DNA of 64,000 nt from an uncultured Dehalococcoidia bacterium (GCA_951812505.1 CATOSI010000002.1:744001-808000), one strand, 5' to 3'. Shown: positions 8,451-17,574, counted from the stretch's first letter. Notes: a model not told the origin generated them from the letters alone. Numbers and translations are program-made.

Positions 8451-9347
8451 CTACATCCTGTGGGCGAGCTTGGGGTCGAGGATGTCGCGGAGGCCGTCTC
8501 CGGCGAGGTTGATGGCGGTGACGGCGACGGCGAGCACGAGTCCGGGATAGAAGATTACCCAGATGGCCTTGCGGATGAAGCGGCGGCCCTCGGCCATTAT
8601 GTTGCCCCAGCTTGGGAGTTCGTCGGCGGGAATGCCGGCGCCCAGGAAGCTGAGATATGCTTCGGTGAGCATGGCCCCGGCTGCGACGTAGGTTCCCATG
8701 ACGATTAGGGGGGCCAGCAGGTTCGGGATGACGTGCCGGACCAGTATGCGGCTGTTTTGCGCTCCTATGGCGCGGGCGGCGTCCACGAAGGGCTGCTCTC
8801 GCAGGCTTAAGACTGAGGCGCGGGCGACGCGAGTCATGCGTGGGGTGTCCACGACGACTATGGCGATGATGACATTCTGCAGGTTGGCGCCGAGAATCAC
8901 GGTGAGCGCTATGGCGAGCAGGACGGTCGGGATGGCCATGAGGCCGTCCATGATGCGCATGAGAACTGCGTCAACGGGTCGGAAGTAGCCCGATACCGAG
9001 CCGAACGCGGCTCCGAGAATCATGGTGAAAAGTGCGACCGTCGCTCCCACGAACAGGGATATTCGCCCACCCAGGATCGTCCGGCTGAAAACGTCTCGAC
9101 CGAACTCATCTGCTCCGAACCAGTGTGTCGCGGATGGCGCCTCCAGACGCGCATCCATGTTTATCTTGCCCGGGTCGGTGGAGGACACTACGGGTCCGAC
9201 CAGGCTGATCAGGACCAGTATTGCCAGGATGACGAGACCGAGCGTCATCGTCGGCTCGCGGACGGCGGCGCTGCGCGTCGAACGCCAGACTCGGAGCGGC
9301 ATAGAGGACCTGAGCCGGACGGCAGTCTGTTCTTCTATGTGTGCCAT
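8451..9347 (-). CDS. ABC transporter permease, DppC/OppC type
   Basis: A 298-residue inner-membrane permease of the dipeptide/oligopeptide/nickel (BPD_transp_1, DppC) family. It has an N-terminal helix near residues 36-58, a periplasmic loop containing the family motif HWFGADEFGRDVFSR, then five helices. The cytoplasmic coupling (EAA-like) loop is near residues 185-215 (AARAIGAQNSRILVRHVIPN). It would form the channel with the DppB-like partner, whose stop overlaps this gene's start by one base in TGATG. The ATPase subunits are not in the window; the next gene position downstream holds a Uma2 remnant instead. Confidence 0.9.
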   Translation of the reverse strand: MAHIEEQTAVRLRSSMPLRVWRSTRSAAVREPTMTLGLVILAILVLISLVGPVVSSTDPGKINMDARLEAPSATHWFGADEFGRDVFSRTILGGRISLFVGATVALFTMILGAAFGSVSGYFRPVDAVLMRIMDGLMAIPTVLLAIALTVILGANLQNVIIAIVVVDTPRMTRVARASVLSLREQPFVDAARAIGAQNSRILVRHVIPNLLAPLIVMGTYVAAGAMLTEAYLSFLGAGIPADELPSWGNIMAEGRRFIRKAIWVIFYPGLVLAVAVTAINLAGDGLRDILDPKLAHRM

Positions 9348-10303
9348 CAGTACCTGATCCTGGGGTCGAGGACGGCGTAGGCTATGTCCACGGCCAGGTT
9401 TATGAAGACGTAGAAGGTTCCTATGAGGATTATCAGCGCCTGGATGATCGGGTAGTCGCGCGTCGCTATGGCGTCCACGGCCAGGCGACCGAGTCCGGGT
9501 ATGGCGAACACGCTCTCGGTGACGACCGCGCCCGAGAGCAGGCCCGCGAGTCCGAGTCCGATTATCGTCAGGATCGGAAGGGACGCGCTGCGGAGCGCGT
9601 GTCTTATCAGGACGGTCTTTTCGGTCAGGCCCTTGGCGCGCGCCGTCCTGACGTAGTCCTCTTTGAGCACTTCGAGGACGCTCGCGCGGGTCATGCGAGC
9701 CACCAGAGCTATCACAACGAGTCCGAGGCTGAGCGCGGGCAGGGCCAGGTGACGCAGGTAGTCCAGCAATCCGTCGTCAATACGCGCATACCCGGCGACG
9801 GGGAGTATGGGGTTGTCGAGTCCGAAGGCCCAGAGTCCAAACACCCAAATCAGGATGAACCCGAGCCAGAAGATGGGGATGGAAAAGCCAATTGCTGCGA
9901 AGACCATAACCGCTCGGTCGATCAGCGAGTTGGCCTTCCATGCGGCAAGAACGCCGAGTGGAATGGCGACGAGCACGGCGATGATTTCAGTCGCGATGGT
10001 CAGCGATACGGATGGGCCTATGCGGGTCTTGATGAGATCGAAGACAGGCTTTCCAGACCTGATGGACGTGCCAAAGTCGCCGCGCAGTATCCGCACCGAC
10101 CACTTGCCGAGCTGGACATAGATCGGATCGTCGAGTCCGAGCCTTTCCCTGATCTGGAGATATTCCTCGTGTGTGGACTCGTTTCCGGCTATGACCGCGG
10201 CGGGGTCGCCTGGAGTGAGGCGAAGCAGAAAGAACGTGAACAGGCCAACGACGACCAGAACGGGTATCGTGGCGAGCAGTCTGCGGATGAGGTATGGGAG
10301 CAT
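9347..10303 (-). CDS. ABC transporter permease, DppB/OppB type
   Basis: A 318-residue membrane permease with six predicted helices. The first is at residues 10-30, followed by the DppB-specific FLLRLTPGDPAAVIAG segment. The coupling loop is near residues 200-225 (LKEDYVRTARAKGLTEKTVL). It is the partner of the DppC-like protein downstream, with which it is translationally coupled. The binding-protein gene lies 124 bases upstream, separated by a GC-rich hairpin. Together they would import peptides or other small solutes, though the exact substrate cannot be assigned. Confidence 0.9.
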   Translation of the reverse strand: MLPYLIRRLLATIPVLVVVGLFTFFLLRLTPGDPAAVIAGNESTHEEYLQIRERLGLDDPIYVQLGKWSVRILRGDFGTSIRSGKPVFDLIKTRIGPSVSLTIATEIIAVLVAIPLGVLAAWKANSLIDRAVMVFAAIGFSIPIFWLGFILIWVFGLWAFGLDNPILPVAGYARIDDGLLDYLRHLALPALSLGLVVIALVARMTRASVLEVLKEDYVRTARAKGLTEKTVLIRHALRSASLPILTIIGLGLAGLLSGAVVTESVFAIPGLGRLAVDAIATRDYPIIQALIILIGTFYVFINLAVDIAYAVLDPRIRY

Positions 10304-10366
10304 TGGTCGGTGTCAGTCACCAGAAATAGGTTCTCGGTGGGTAGTTTACAGTGTTCATAAGCAATT

Positions 10367-10394
10367 TGGGGCCTCTCTCGCAGGAAAGAGGCCC
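10367..10394 (-). terminator. Intercistronic hairpin between binding-protein and permease genes
   Basis: A nine-base perfect stem (GGGGCCTCT with AGAGGCCCC, loop of ten) lies 34 bases after the binding-protein stop. No U-tract follows on the minus strand, so it is more likely a transcript-stabilising or attenuating hairpin than a full terminator. Such hairpins often let binding proteins be made in excess of permeases. Confidence 0.55.
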
Positions 10395-10427
10395 CGGATT
10401 CAGATTGTTATGCTAAGCCGAGTACGA

Positions 10428-12275
10428 CTAGCGCGGGTCTTCAGATCGCCGTTCGGCGTCGCCCCACCACATGTTGAGGAACAGGGGAGATCCAACGGGC
10501 GCGCCGCGGATTTCCACGTCCATTATGTCCTTGTCGTAGATTCTGAGCTGGAAGAACTGGCCGAAGGTGACCCTACGGGGGTCGGCCCAGGCGGCGTCGG
10601 CTATCTTGCGGGTTATGGCGAACTGTTCGTCGAGGGTTCCCGCATTCGCGAATTCAGTCTTCAGCTGGGTCATCAGCATACCGGTCTCGGAATCCTCGGG
10701 GTAGGTGGTCTCGCCGACTCGGTAGTGAGTGGCGACCAGAGGATGGTAGAGGTTGCTGCTGTTCCAGTTGGTGAAGATGTGCCAGCCATCAACCTGGCGG
10801 AAGGTGGCGATCTGTCCGGCCCAGTCGGTCGCCTTGATCTGGGCGTTGATGCCCACGGCCGCCAGCTGTTCCTTCAGGACGGGTGCAATCGGGTGAATGG
10901 TCGGGAAGTCGGTCGGGTCGAGAATGATGATCGGCTCGCCCGCGTACCCTGCCATCTCAAGCAGTTCCCTGGCCTTTTCGGGGTTGTCCTGGTTGTAGAG
11001 TTCCTCGTTGTTGGTGTACTCGGCCCAGGGAGTGCCGCACATCTGGAGCGACGGGCAGAGTTCCCATAGTCGCTCGTCACCGTAGCCCTTCATTATCTCC
11101 TCGGCGTTGACGGCGGCCTGGATAGCCTGTCGGAGAGCCTTGCCGCTGTCGGTGAATCCCATGAGCGGATCGCGGGTGTTGAAGCCGATGTCGGGCTGGG
11201 CGCCGGGTATGCCGATATGAACGGATACGCGGTCGGAGTTGTCGAGCGCCTCTTCGTAGAAGTCGGAGGAGACGACGTCGAGGTAGTCCACGGTGCCGGT
11301 GAGCACGGCGGACACACGGGTCTGCTGGTCGGGGATCTCTTTCATGTCGAGGCGGTCGAAGTAGGCGAGCTTGGCGCCGGCGCGGTAGCTCGGCGTCTCG
11401 CGACGCGGAACGTACTCTTCATACCTGTCGAGGATGATCTCGTTGCCAGGGTCCCAGCTTACGAACTTGTAGGGGCCGGAGGCTATAAACGTCTGGACCA
11501 GTTCTCCGGGAGGCACCGACTCTGCGGTCTCTTTGGGCATGATATTGGGCTGGGTTCCACCGACATAACCGAGCGCGGTCATGAGTAGGGCGGAAGGCTC
11601 GCTGAGTTCGATCTTGAAGGTCTTGTCGCCAACGGTCTCGAAGCCCACCCAGATGTCGTTGAGCACGGGAGCAAAAGACTTGTCCCACGCCAGGAATCTG
11701 GTTACTGAGGCTTCCACGTCTTCGGGCAGAACCTGTGTGCCGTCGTGCCAGGTCAGGTTGTCACGGAGCGTGAAGGTGTAGGTACTGCCGTCAACTTCCC
11801 AACTGTCGGCCATGTCGGGCTGGATGAAGCCCTGCGCGTCCCATTGGGCGAGGGATTCCCAGAAGTGCCAGGAAACGCCCCGTCCGATGGCCGTGCCGGA
11901 TGTCATTGAGTCGAGGTTGGGCACAGTGCCCTGGGGCACCCAGACGAGTTTCCCGCCGAACCTGTCGTCAGAGAAGATGTTGGAGTCGGCGTCCGACACT
12001 GGCACCATCCTGGATGTAGGCGCGGTGGACGGGATGATCGGTTCGGGAGCCGCCGGAGCGCCGGGCGGCGCCTCGGCTGGAGCCGCCGGAGCGGGCTGAG
12101 CCGGAGCCTGCGGCTGCGCCATCGAAGCGGCTGGCGCAGCAGGAGCGGGAGCTGCGGGAGCGGCCGCGGCCGGCGCCTGCGGCTGTTCGGGAGCCGCTGT
12201 TTCGCTGCTGCACGCAATCGCCAGAGCCGCGACCGCGACTGCCACCAAGGGCAGGATGTACTTAAGACGTGTCAT
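10428..12275 (-). CDS. ABC transporter substrate-binding lipoprotein (SBP_bac_5 family)
   Basis: A 615-residue extracytoplasmic binding protein of the DppA/OppA type. The signal peptide ends in the lipobox LAIACSS, so Cys22 is the likely lipid anchor. Residues of about 25-85 are a Pro/Ala/Gln-rich linker that lifts the domain from the membrane. The mature domain has family segments such as DSWEVDGSTYTFTLRDNLTWHDGT and, later, ALRQAIQAAVNAEEIMKGY, and ends with an aromatic-rich tail. It is the first gene of a likely operon with the two permeases. It is slightly longer than usual because of the linker. Confidence 0.9.
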   Translation of the reverse strand: MTRLKYILPLVAVAVAALAIACSSETAAPEQPQAPAAAAPAAPAPAAPAASMAQPQAPAQPAPAAPAEAPPGAPAAPEPIIPSTAPTSRMVPVSDADSNIFSDDRFGGKLVWVPQGTVPNLDSMTSGTAIGRGVSWHFWESLAQWDAQGFIQPDMADSWEVDGSTYTFTLRDNLTWHDGTQVLPEDVEASVTRFLAWDKSFAPVLNDIWVGFETVGDKTFKIELSEPSALLMTALGYVGGTQPNIMPKETAESVPPGELVQTFIASGPYKFVSWDPGNEIILDRYEEYVPRRETPSYRAGAKLAYFDRLDMKEIPDQQTRVSAVLTGTVDYLDVVSSDFYEEALDNSDRVSVHIGIPGAQPDIGFNTRDPLMGFTDSGKALRQAIQAAVNAEEIMKGYGDERLWELCPSLQMCGTPWAEYTNNEELYNQDNPEKARELLEMAGYAGEPIIILDPTDFPTIHPIAPVLKEQLAAVGINAQIKATDWAGQIATFRQVDGWHIFTNWNSSNLYHPLVATHYRVGETTYPEDSETGMLMTQLKTEFANAGTLDEQFAITRKIADAAWADPRRVTFGQFFQLRIYDKDIMDVEIRGAPVGSPLFLNMWWGDAERRSEDPR

Positions 12276-12312
12276 TTATTCCTCCATTATTCCCCTGTGA
12301 TATGAAATACGT

Positions 12313-12330
12313 TTAATCGTGCAACGATAA
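12313..12330 (-). promoter_or_regulatory. Short dyad upstream of the ABC operon, candidate operator
   Basis: ATCGT and ACGAT flank a GCA core (12316-12328), about 40 bases upstream of the binding-protein ATG in an AT-rich stretch. This position suits a repressor or activator site for the transporter operon. The arms are only five bases long, so chance cannot be excluded. Confidence 0.3.
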
Positions 12331-12431
12331 ACAATAGGGGTATGGACAGTCAACAAAGATATGAGGTCTTTGATTACCCAGACAGACTGGATTTGCGGTG
12401 ATTGAGAGAGTGTGTTATCTCACTACCGCGG

Positions 12432-13466
12432 TTAGACAAAAGTAAGCAGGCGCCTGGGGTTTTCGACCATGATGCGGCGGATGTCGGACTCCGACACGCC
12501 GAGGGTTTCGAGGTATGGCAGGAAGGTTTCCTGAATGTAGGTGTAGCCCGCGCCTCCGTACTTCTTGAGGTGCATCTTCCAGCATACGTCTTGGGATAGC
12601 AGGATGTAGTCGGCGAACCCTATATCTATCAATTCCGGGATGGCTGTGGCTACGATGTGATCGCGTCCAATCTCGGTAGTCCTGACGACGCCCAGCGTGT
12701 CGAACTGGATGCAGACGCCCCTTTCGAGCAGGCTGACCATATAGGATAGGTCGTTGGCCATGTGGTCTGAGTGTCCGAGGATGACACGAGTGAGGTCCGC
12801 GCCCTCTTCTTCCACTATGTCCAGAACCGCGTGTTTCTCGTCTTTGCGGGGTGGTGAGTGGAACGAAATAGCCGCTCCGGTGGCGACACTGGCGCGGGCG
12901 GCGGCGCGGATATTCTTGACCTCGTTGGGCGTTATAGGATCGCCGTTGACACCTATCTCGCCAATGATGCCGGAGCGGATGCCGGTGCCCGGTATGCCGA
13001 CGGTGATGTCGCGGACTATCTCGTCGGTAAGCGACTCGACGGTGCGCTCGTCCATGTCCTCTGGATGGAAGAGTTTCTGGTACCAGCCGGCGCCGAGGAC
13101 TATGTTCACCCCGGCGGCCTCGGCGGCTCTCGCGATGGCGGGAACGTCGCGCCTGAGTCCGCGACTGGTGACGTCAACGAGTGTTCCGCCGCCGAGTCGG
13201 GCGAAGTCGGAGACCTCGGCTATGGCGTCGGACTCGCTGGAGAGGATGTAGTTGTCCACGATTGGCAGCATTCGGCGGGCGAGATGCAGGTTGGAAAGCT
13301 GCAGCGGTGCGAACCAGGAGTCGAGCTCGGTCGCGGTGGAGTCGGGGTCGGGCCAGTGGTTCTTGCGAAGGTCGAGGTAGAGGTGCTCGTGCATGAGTGT
13401 GAAGCCGAGCTCGTCCGGCTCGGCGGGACCTGCTACGGTCATGGCTTTTCCGGTCATGCTGGTCAT
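12432..13466 (-). CDS. Phosphotriesterase-like lactonase/amidohydrolase
   Basis: A 344-residue TIM-barrel metalloenzyme of the phosphotriesterase (PTE/PLL) family, which hydrolyses lactones, esters or organophosphates with two metal ions. The N-terminal metal motif HEH is at residues 26-28 (LMHEHLYLD), a bridging acidic/Lys region is near GIIGEIGVNGD, a His lies in AISFHSPPR, and HSDH follows near residue 235. An Asp in ILLSQDVCW closes the site. GGAG is eight bases upstream of the ATG. Its position upstream of the ABC importer on the same strand suggests it may act on an imported substrate, but that is inference. Confidence 0.85.
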   Translation of the reverse strand: MTSMTGKAMTVAGPAEPDELGFTLMHEHLYLDLRKNHWPDPDSTATELDSWFAPLQLSNLHLARRMLPIVDNYILSSESDAIAEVSDFARLGGGTLVDVTSRGLRRDVPAIARAAEAAGVNIVLGAGWYQKLFHPEDMDERTVESLTDEIVRDITVGIPGTGIRSGIIGEIGVNGDPITPNEVKNIRAAARASVATGAAISFHSPPRKDEKHAVLDIVEEEGADLTRVILGHSDHMANDLSYMVSLLERGVCIQFDTLGVVRTTEIGRDHIVATAIPELIDIGFADYILLSQDVCWKMHLKKYGGAGYTYIQETFLPYLETLGVSESDIRRIMVENPRRLLTFV

Positions 13467-13522
13467 GGGGCACTCCGGTGGGAATCGCTGATTATTCTAC
13501 GGGTCTAAGGCTCTCAGATATA

Positions 13523-14544
13523 TCAGGGAAGTCGGACCTTGAATTGGGAAGTATCTTGGTTAACCTTCTCGATAATGAAGCGGGTCTGACTGACAATGGT
13601 TGTGGAGCCAGAGTTAGTTTCTATATATAGTGGGCCTACCCGTTCCGCTGCTACAAACTGATTCCCAGATGGATGTGTCGGAGAAGTGTGAATTATGTAA
13701 CGAGTGCGTGCTCTAGGACGTGTAATGGGACAGTGGCTTTGGTTCAGCAGACCTTGATTTACTAACCATTTGACGATTTCAATGATGATTGATTTCCAGT
13801 TCTTGATTGTCGTTGTTGAGTTGTCAGGGAAACCGATTTCGATAGGCGCAGAAGAACCCTTTACAACGTTAAAGACTGATAAGGGTTGCCAATTTCCGGA
13901 ATCCAAGACTGGGACTGTAGGAGTGGCAGAAACAACGGGTTCTGCATCGTACTTTGCCGGAGTCTGCTGTAAACGGGTTCTGCATCGTACTTTGCCGGAG
14001 TCTGCTGTATCTGAGGTTCTTCGATTGGTCCCAGTATCGGAGGCTGGGCAACGCTGACTTGGCCAGACATTACGCTGTGCCGCCATATCGCCAACGCTTT
14101 AAGGCAGACTTCGTGCGGTGGCATATTCTTCAAGTTGAATGAGACTATCTGCTTCTGGTCTATCGGGACCGGCCTGTGGGTCTCGTAGATTTCCCACTGA
14201 CTGCCGTCGGTAACGCAGAAGAACCTGGTGCCCTGCTCGAGGCAATACTGTATGCCTTGGGAAAGAACCGCTCCTCCCAAGCTTGTTCCGAAGCTCTTAG
14301 CCTCGACCATCATCGCGGGGCTGCCGTTGTTCATGAGCGCGTAGTCGGCGCGCCCGTTGCCTGACCTGTATTCGGGTATCACCATGCCGGGGTTGGCGGT
14401 ATCCCAGCCTAGCTCTCGGAGCAGTGGGTCTATCAGGGCGTAGCGGGTGAGGGCCTCACTCTGCCTGAGGGCGGCGGCGTGCTCGTCAATGCGGTCGCTG
14501 AGCGTCTTTACCAGTTCGAGCAGGCTTTCGAGCGGCATTTCCAC
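13523..14544 (-). pseudogene. Restriction-endonuclease-like gene (HsdR N-terminal fold), frameshifted by a tandem duplication
   Basis: The first 180 codons encode a PD-(D/E)XK domain like the N terminus of type I HsdR: a helical start, PLLRELGWDTANPGMVIPEY, RADYAL, and the MVEAKSFG catalytic strand. The downstream frame encodes the usual C-terminal DNA-interaction domain (IKNWKSIIIEIVKWLVNQGLL and RYIIHTSPTHPSG). They lie in different frames because a 38-bp unit is present twice at 13934-14009. Removing one copy leaves 984 bases, exactly 328 codons, and restores one 327-residue protein. As it stands, translation gives 227 residues with a false tail. The C-terminal third is clearly more AT-rich than the N-terminal part. 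Confidence 0.85.
13934..14009. repeat. Perfect 38-bp tandem duplication inside the endonuclease-like gene
   Basis: Bases 13934-13971 and 13972-14009 are identical. Thirty-eight is not a multiple of three, so the second copy shifts the frame. Direct neighbours of this length can be lost or gained by replication slippage, so the gene could switch on and off. Confidence 0.95.
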
Positions 14545-14623
14545 GAGACTCCATTGATTTGCGGTGGTCTGCGCGGATTATAGCAGAGGTCTGATAATTC
14601 AACTGGAAAGCGCGGCAACCTCG

Positions 14624-14926
14624 TTACTGCCGACCTGTGGGATAGAGACGGTCGGGGGAGTTGAAGCCCAGTTCGTCGTTCTGGCGCTGTCTTTCGCGCT
14701 CCTCGTCGTCTTCGTCGGGGAGCAGCCAGCCCCTGAGTATGCTCTTGTGCGTGAACTCGCGCGGGTCGGGAGGTGATGGGATGGAGATGGCTGCTATTAC
14801 AAATGCGAGCTGCAGGGAGACACAGAAGGCTGGAACGACCACCCACGAGGTTGTCTCGTTGGGGGTTATGAGTCCGAAGCCGATGGTTGAGGCCAGGGAT
14901 GCGAGGAACAGGATAGCTTTCGTCAT
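14624..14926 (-). CDS. Small two-helix membrane protein, function unknown
   Basis: About 100 residues. Two hydrophobic helices (ILFLASLASTIGFGLI and VVPAFCVSLQLAFVIAAI) are followed by a cytoplasmic acidic/basic tail (DEDDEERERQRQND). I prefer the start at MTKAILF because it puts the first helix at the N terminus; an ATG 18 codons upstream would add a basic leader. It is divergent from the crotonase gene. I do not recognise the family. Confidence 0.5.
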   Translation of the reverse strand: MTKAILFLASLASTIGFGLITPNETTSWVVVPAFCVSLQLAFVIAAISIPSPPDPREFTHKSILRGWLLPDEDDEERERQRQNDELGFNSPDRLYPTGRQ

Positions 14927-15030
14927 CCGTCCTGAATTCTTCTTCTTATATGGCCGCAAAGTCCGACTCCGTCGCTGCATCTGCTAGCATATCACACAAT
15001 ACTTCAGATTATTCCGAGCGAGGAGCGGAT

Positions 15031-15843
15031 ATGACCGACGACCTTCTTGTGCGTGAGGACGGACACGTAGCCACTTTCATCATCAACAGGCCGGAGAAGC
15101 GCAACGCGCTGAATCCCGAGATTCACGCCGGAATGGTAAGGCACATAGACCGCATGTCTGAGGAGGGCAATGTCCGCTGCCTGGTCATCAGGGGAGCGGG
15201 CGACCTTGCTTTCTCGGCGGGCGACGATCTGCGCCGCGCTCCGGGCGATCCCGGTCCGCAGCCCACGCCGGACAAGTCCGTGGAGCTTCAGTGGCCGCAT
15301 CGCAAGACTGTGCAGGCGATTTTCGACGCGCCCTTCCCCGTGATAGCGATGATAGACGGCTACTGCGTCGGCGGCGGACTCGCTCTGGCCACTGAGTGTG
15401 ATCTGCGCATCGCCACGGACAGAGCGCAGCTCGGAATTCCGCCGTCCCGGCTGGGCATCATCTACGACTTCGAGCGCATTCAGGTGTTCGTGGACCTCGT
15501 GGGTCCGGCGTTCACCAAGGAGCTGTTCTGCTCAGGTCTGCGAGTTGACGCCCAGCGAGCTCTGGACATGGGATTGGTGAACAAGGTAGTTGCACCTGAG
15601 GACCTGGAGAGCGAAGTATATTCGCTGGCGGAGGAGTTTGCCTACAACGCGCCGCTTTCGGTGCGAGGGCACAAGCGGATCATCAACACGCTCGTGTCTC
15701 GGAGGATCGAAGGATCGGCGCTGACGGCTGAGGACATAGCAGCGATGCGAAAGGACCAGGCCGAGGCACGCACCAGCCGCGACGCCACCGAGGGCCGGGT
15801 AGCCTTTGCTGAGAAACGAACGCCGGTGTTCGAGGGGCGGTGA
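15031..15843 (+). CDS. Enoyl-CoA hydratase/isomerase (crotonase) family protein
   Basis: A 270-residue crotonase-fold protein that should bind an acyl-CoA. The oxyanion-hole segments are present: FSAGDDLRR near residue 65 and YCVGGGLALATECDLRI near 110. However, the two glutamates that hydratases use appear to be replaced: Ala/Leu follow GGGL where Glu is expected, and PPSRLG replaces the usual P-E-x-x-L-G. Hydration is therefore unlikely, and isomerase, hydrolase or decarboxylase chemistry should be considered. AGGAG five bases before the ATG at 15031 fixes the start. The gene stands alone. Confidence 0.8.
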   Translation: MTDDLLVREDGHVATFIINRPEKRNALNPEIHAGMVRHIDRMSEEGNVRCLVIRGAGDLAFSAGDDLRRAPGDPGPQPTPDKSVELQWPHRKTVQAIFDAPFPVIAMIDGYCVGGGLALATECDLRIATDRAQLGIPPSRLGIIYDFERIQVFVDLVGPAFTKELFCSGLRVDAQRALDMGLVNKVVAPEDLESEVYSLAEEFAYNAPLSVRGHKRIINTLVSRRIEGSALTAEDIAAMRKDQAEARTSRDATEGRVAFAEKRTPVFEGR

Positions 15844-15889
15844 GGGGCTGTGCTGAATTCTGTGAATCTCGGTTCGGAGAGGCTAGAGG

Positions 15890-16411
15890 TTATGGGGGCT
15901 GTCGCCAATCGAAGTGCGCATCAAGATCACGCAGTAATTCAAGAGTGTTTTTACACTCGACATCGAATTCCTCGCAGAGATTGGGTATTGGTACTCTGAT
16001 CCTGACATTCGGATCGAACACTTCGTTAGTAACGACGACGGAGCTGCTTACGGATGCGTAAGCGACGAGCCACCCGTCGGCATCCCTGGCGAATCTATCT
16101 CCAGCCGCTGGCAAGTATTGAAGGCTTCCCTGTACCCAGTCCGCCATCCGGCCATACGTGCCAGCTATGGCAGGTTGTGCGATCGTGGGAACAAACACAC
16201 CGTTGGTAACCTGATCAATCCACTGAACCAATTGTGGGGGGCTTTTGATTTCGACGCGTACTCGATCAATTATAAGTATCCGATCTACGGTGATGTTGTT
16301 GGAGAGAAAATGCCAGAAACCAGGGAATACATCTATGGGATAGTAGTCCCAGTAGGCATTTATGAGTATGTTGGCATCCAGTACATACTTCGTTTGGATG
16401 TGGTTCGTCAT
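15890..16411 (-). CDS. DUF4411 family PIN-like protein, probable toxin
   Basis: A 173-residue protein. The N-terminal YVLDANILINAYWDYYP with Asp near residue 12 and the downstream ARDADGWLVAYAS and VVTNE segments match the DUF4411 branch of the PIN superfamily, expected to be a small RNase. It overlaps the upstream ImmA/IrrE gene by four bases (ATGA at 16408-16411), so the two are translated together. In many genomes this exact pairing is treated as a toxin-antitoxin-like module, with the DUF4411 protein as the presumed toxin. No activity is proven here. Confidence 0.75.
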   Translation of the reverse strand: MTNHIQTKYVLDANILINAYWDYYPIDVFPGFWHFLSNNITVDRILIIDRVRVEIKSPPQLVQWIDQVTNGVFVPTIAQPAIAGTYGRMADWVQGSLQYLPAAGDRFARDADGWLVAYASVSSSVVVTNEVFDPNVRIRVPIPNLCEEFDVECKNTLELLRDLDAHFDWRQPP

Positions 16412-17574
16412 ACCCGAATGCCTATCTTTTCCGGTAGCTTGGCGAACGTCTCACCGCTAAGTCCAGTGAGCGAGTAGGCTTCAAGGTGATTAAGACGCCC
16501 ACCTTTCACGGCTCTGAATACGGCGGCAGGAAAGCGGTGCCCTATACGCCAACGCTGTGTATTCCAGAAGTTTCCTCCGCCTGTTGACTCGACGCTCGCT
16601 ATTCCGCGTGATTTGTTGGCATGATAGAAACTGAAGAAAGCGTCTCTATCAATTAGCCCTAAGTCGAGGGCCCGGCGGGCAGCCACGATGGAACTCACCT
16701 TGAAGTGACGCGCAGCATCTTGATGTGGATTGCCCGTCCAATCTTCGCTGACCCAGAAAGATTGCAGATCATCTCCCGGGACCAAGAATTCTGCTGCTGC
16801 GCTATCACAGAGTCGTTCTATGGCGTTGGGCGCAGGCTCCATATTGTTGAACACAGACACACCGGATTCTCCGATAAGAAGGTGCGCAAGTTCGTGAGCA
16901 AGTGTGAATATCTGGGCGGCCTTGAAGTCCGCGTTATTCACGAATATCAGCGGCGCGTATTCGTCCACGAGGGCGAACCCCTGGAACTCATCGGGGTCAA
17001 GTTTTCGGCTGGTATTATTACCCACCACACCATTGAAAAATATCAGTATGCCCGCGTCCTCTGTACTATCTCGCAGGTGTCGGAGTGCTTGAGACCAGTT
17101 AGGCTCTGACGCAGCCCATCCATACGCAAGATTCAGCGCGTCCCGTATAGCCAGGGCAATAGCGGGAGCGTTTTCATTTGGATGGTAAGCTCCAACGAAC
17201 TCCAGCGGTTCAGCGCCGCTTTCGACTAACTCCTCGCGCATCCATGCTTGTCGTCGCTGCATGGAATATATCGTCTCCAGCAGATCGGGGCTGGGGCGCG
17301 AAGGAGGCGGGTCGCCACGGGCGCGAAAGTCGGGAATCGGCAGTGATTCGTCGGGTGGATTGGACAGAAAGAGGTGGCCAAAGGGAGTATGCGTTGCACG
17401 GGCGAGTCGTTCGGCCTGGGGCATAGTGATAATACCGGAGCGTTCCCAAGCCAATACACGCTCCGGCTTGACATTTACTTTGCGCGCCAGTTCATCAGTG
17501 CGGAGCCCAGCACGTTCCCGCGCCCAGATCAGCATAGCGGGTCGCACTGCTATTGGCGAACGTCGGCTGACCAT
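16408..17574 (-). CDS. XRE-family HTH plus ImmA/IrrE metallopeptidase
   Basis: A 388-residue protein in two parts. Residues 8-70 form a Cro/CI helix-turn-helix (RAGLRTDELARKVNVKPERVLAWE). The second half is an ImmA/IrrE-type zinc protease with HELAH at 227-231 and a downstream SAAAEFLVPG that supplies the third ligand Glu. Such proteins cleave repressors in response to stress signals. Here, coupled to DUF4411, it is the likely regulator and antidote of the pair and probably represses the shared promoter. The length and motifs are complete. The gene has normal local composition. Confidence 0.82.
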   Translation of the reverse strand: MVSRRSPIAVRPAMLIWARERAGLRTDELARKVNVKPERVLAWERSGIITMPQAERLARATHTPFGHLFLSNPPDESLPIPDFRARGDPPPSRPSPDLLETIYSMQRRQAWMREELVESGAEPLEFVGAYHPNENAPAIALAIRDALNLAYGWAASEPNWSQALRHLRDSTEDAGILIFFNGVVGNNTSRKLDPDEFQGFALVDEYAPLIFVNNADFKAAQIFTLAHELAHLLIGESGVSVFNNMEPAPNAIERLCDSAAAEFLVPGDDLQSFWVSEDWTGNPHQDAARHFKVSSIVAARRALDLGLIDRDAFFSFYHANKSRGIASVESTGGGNFWNTQRWRIGHRFPAAVFRAVKGGRLNHLEAYSLTGLSGETFAKLPEKIGIRV

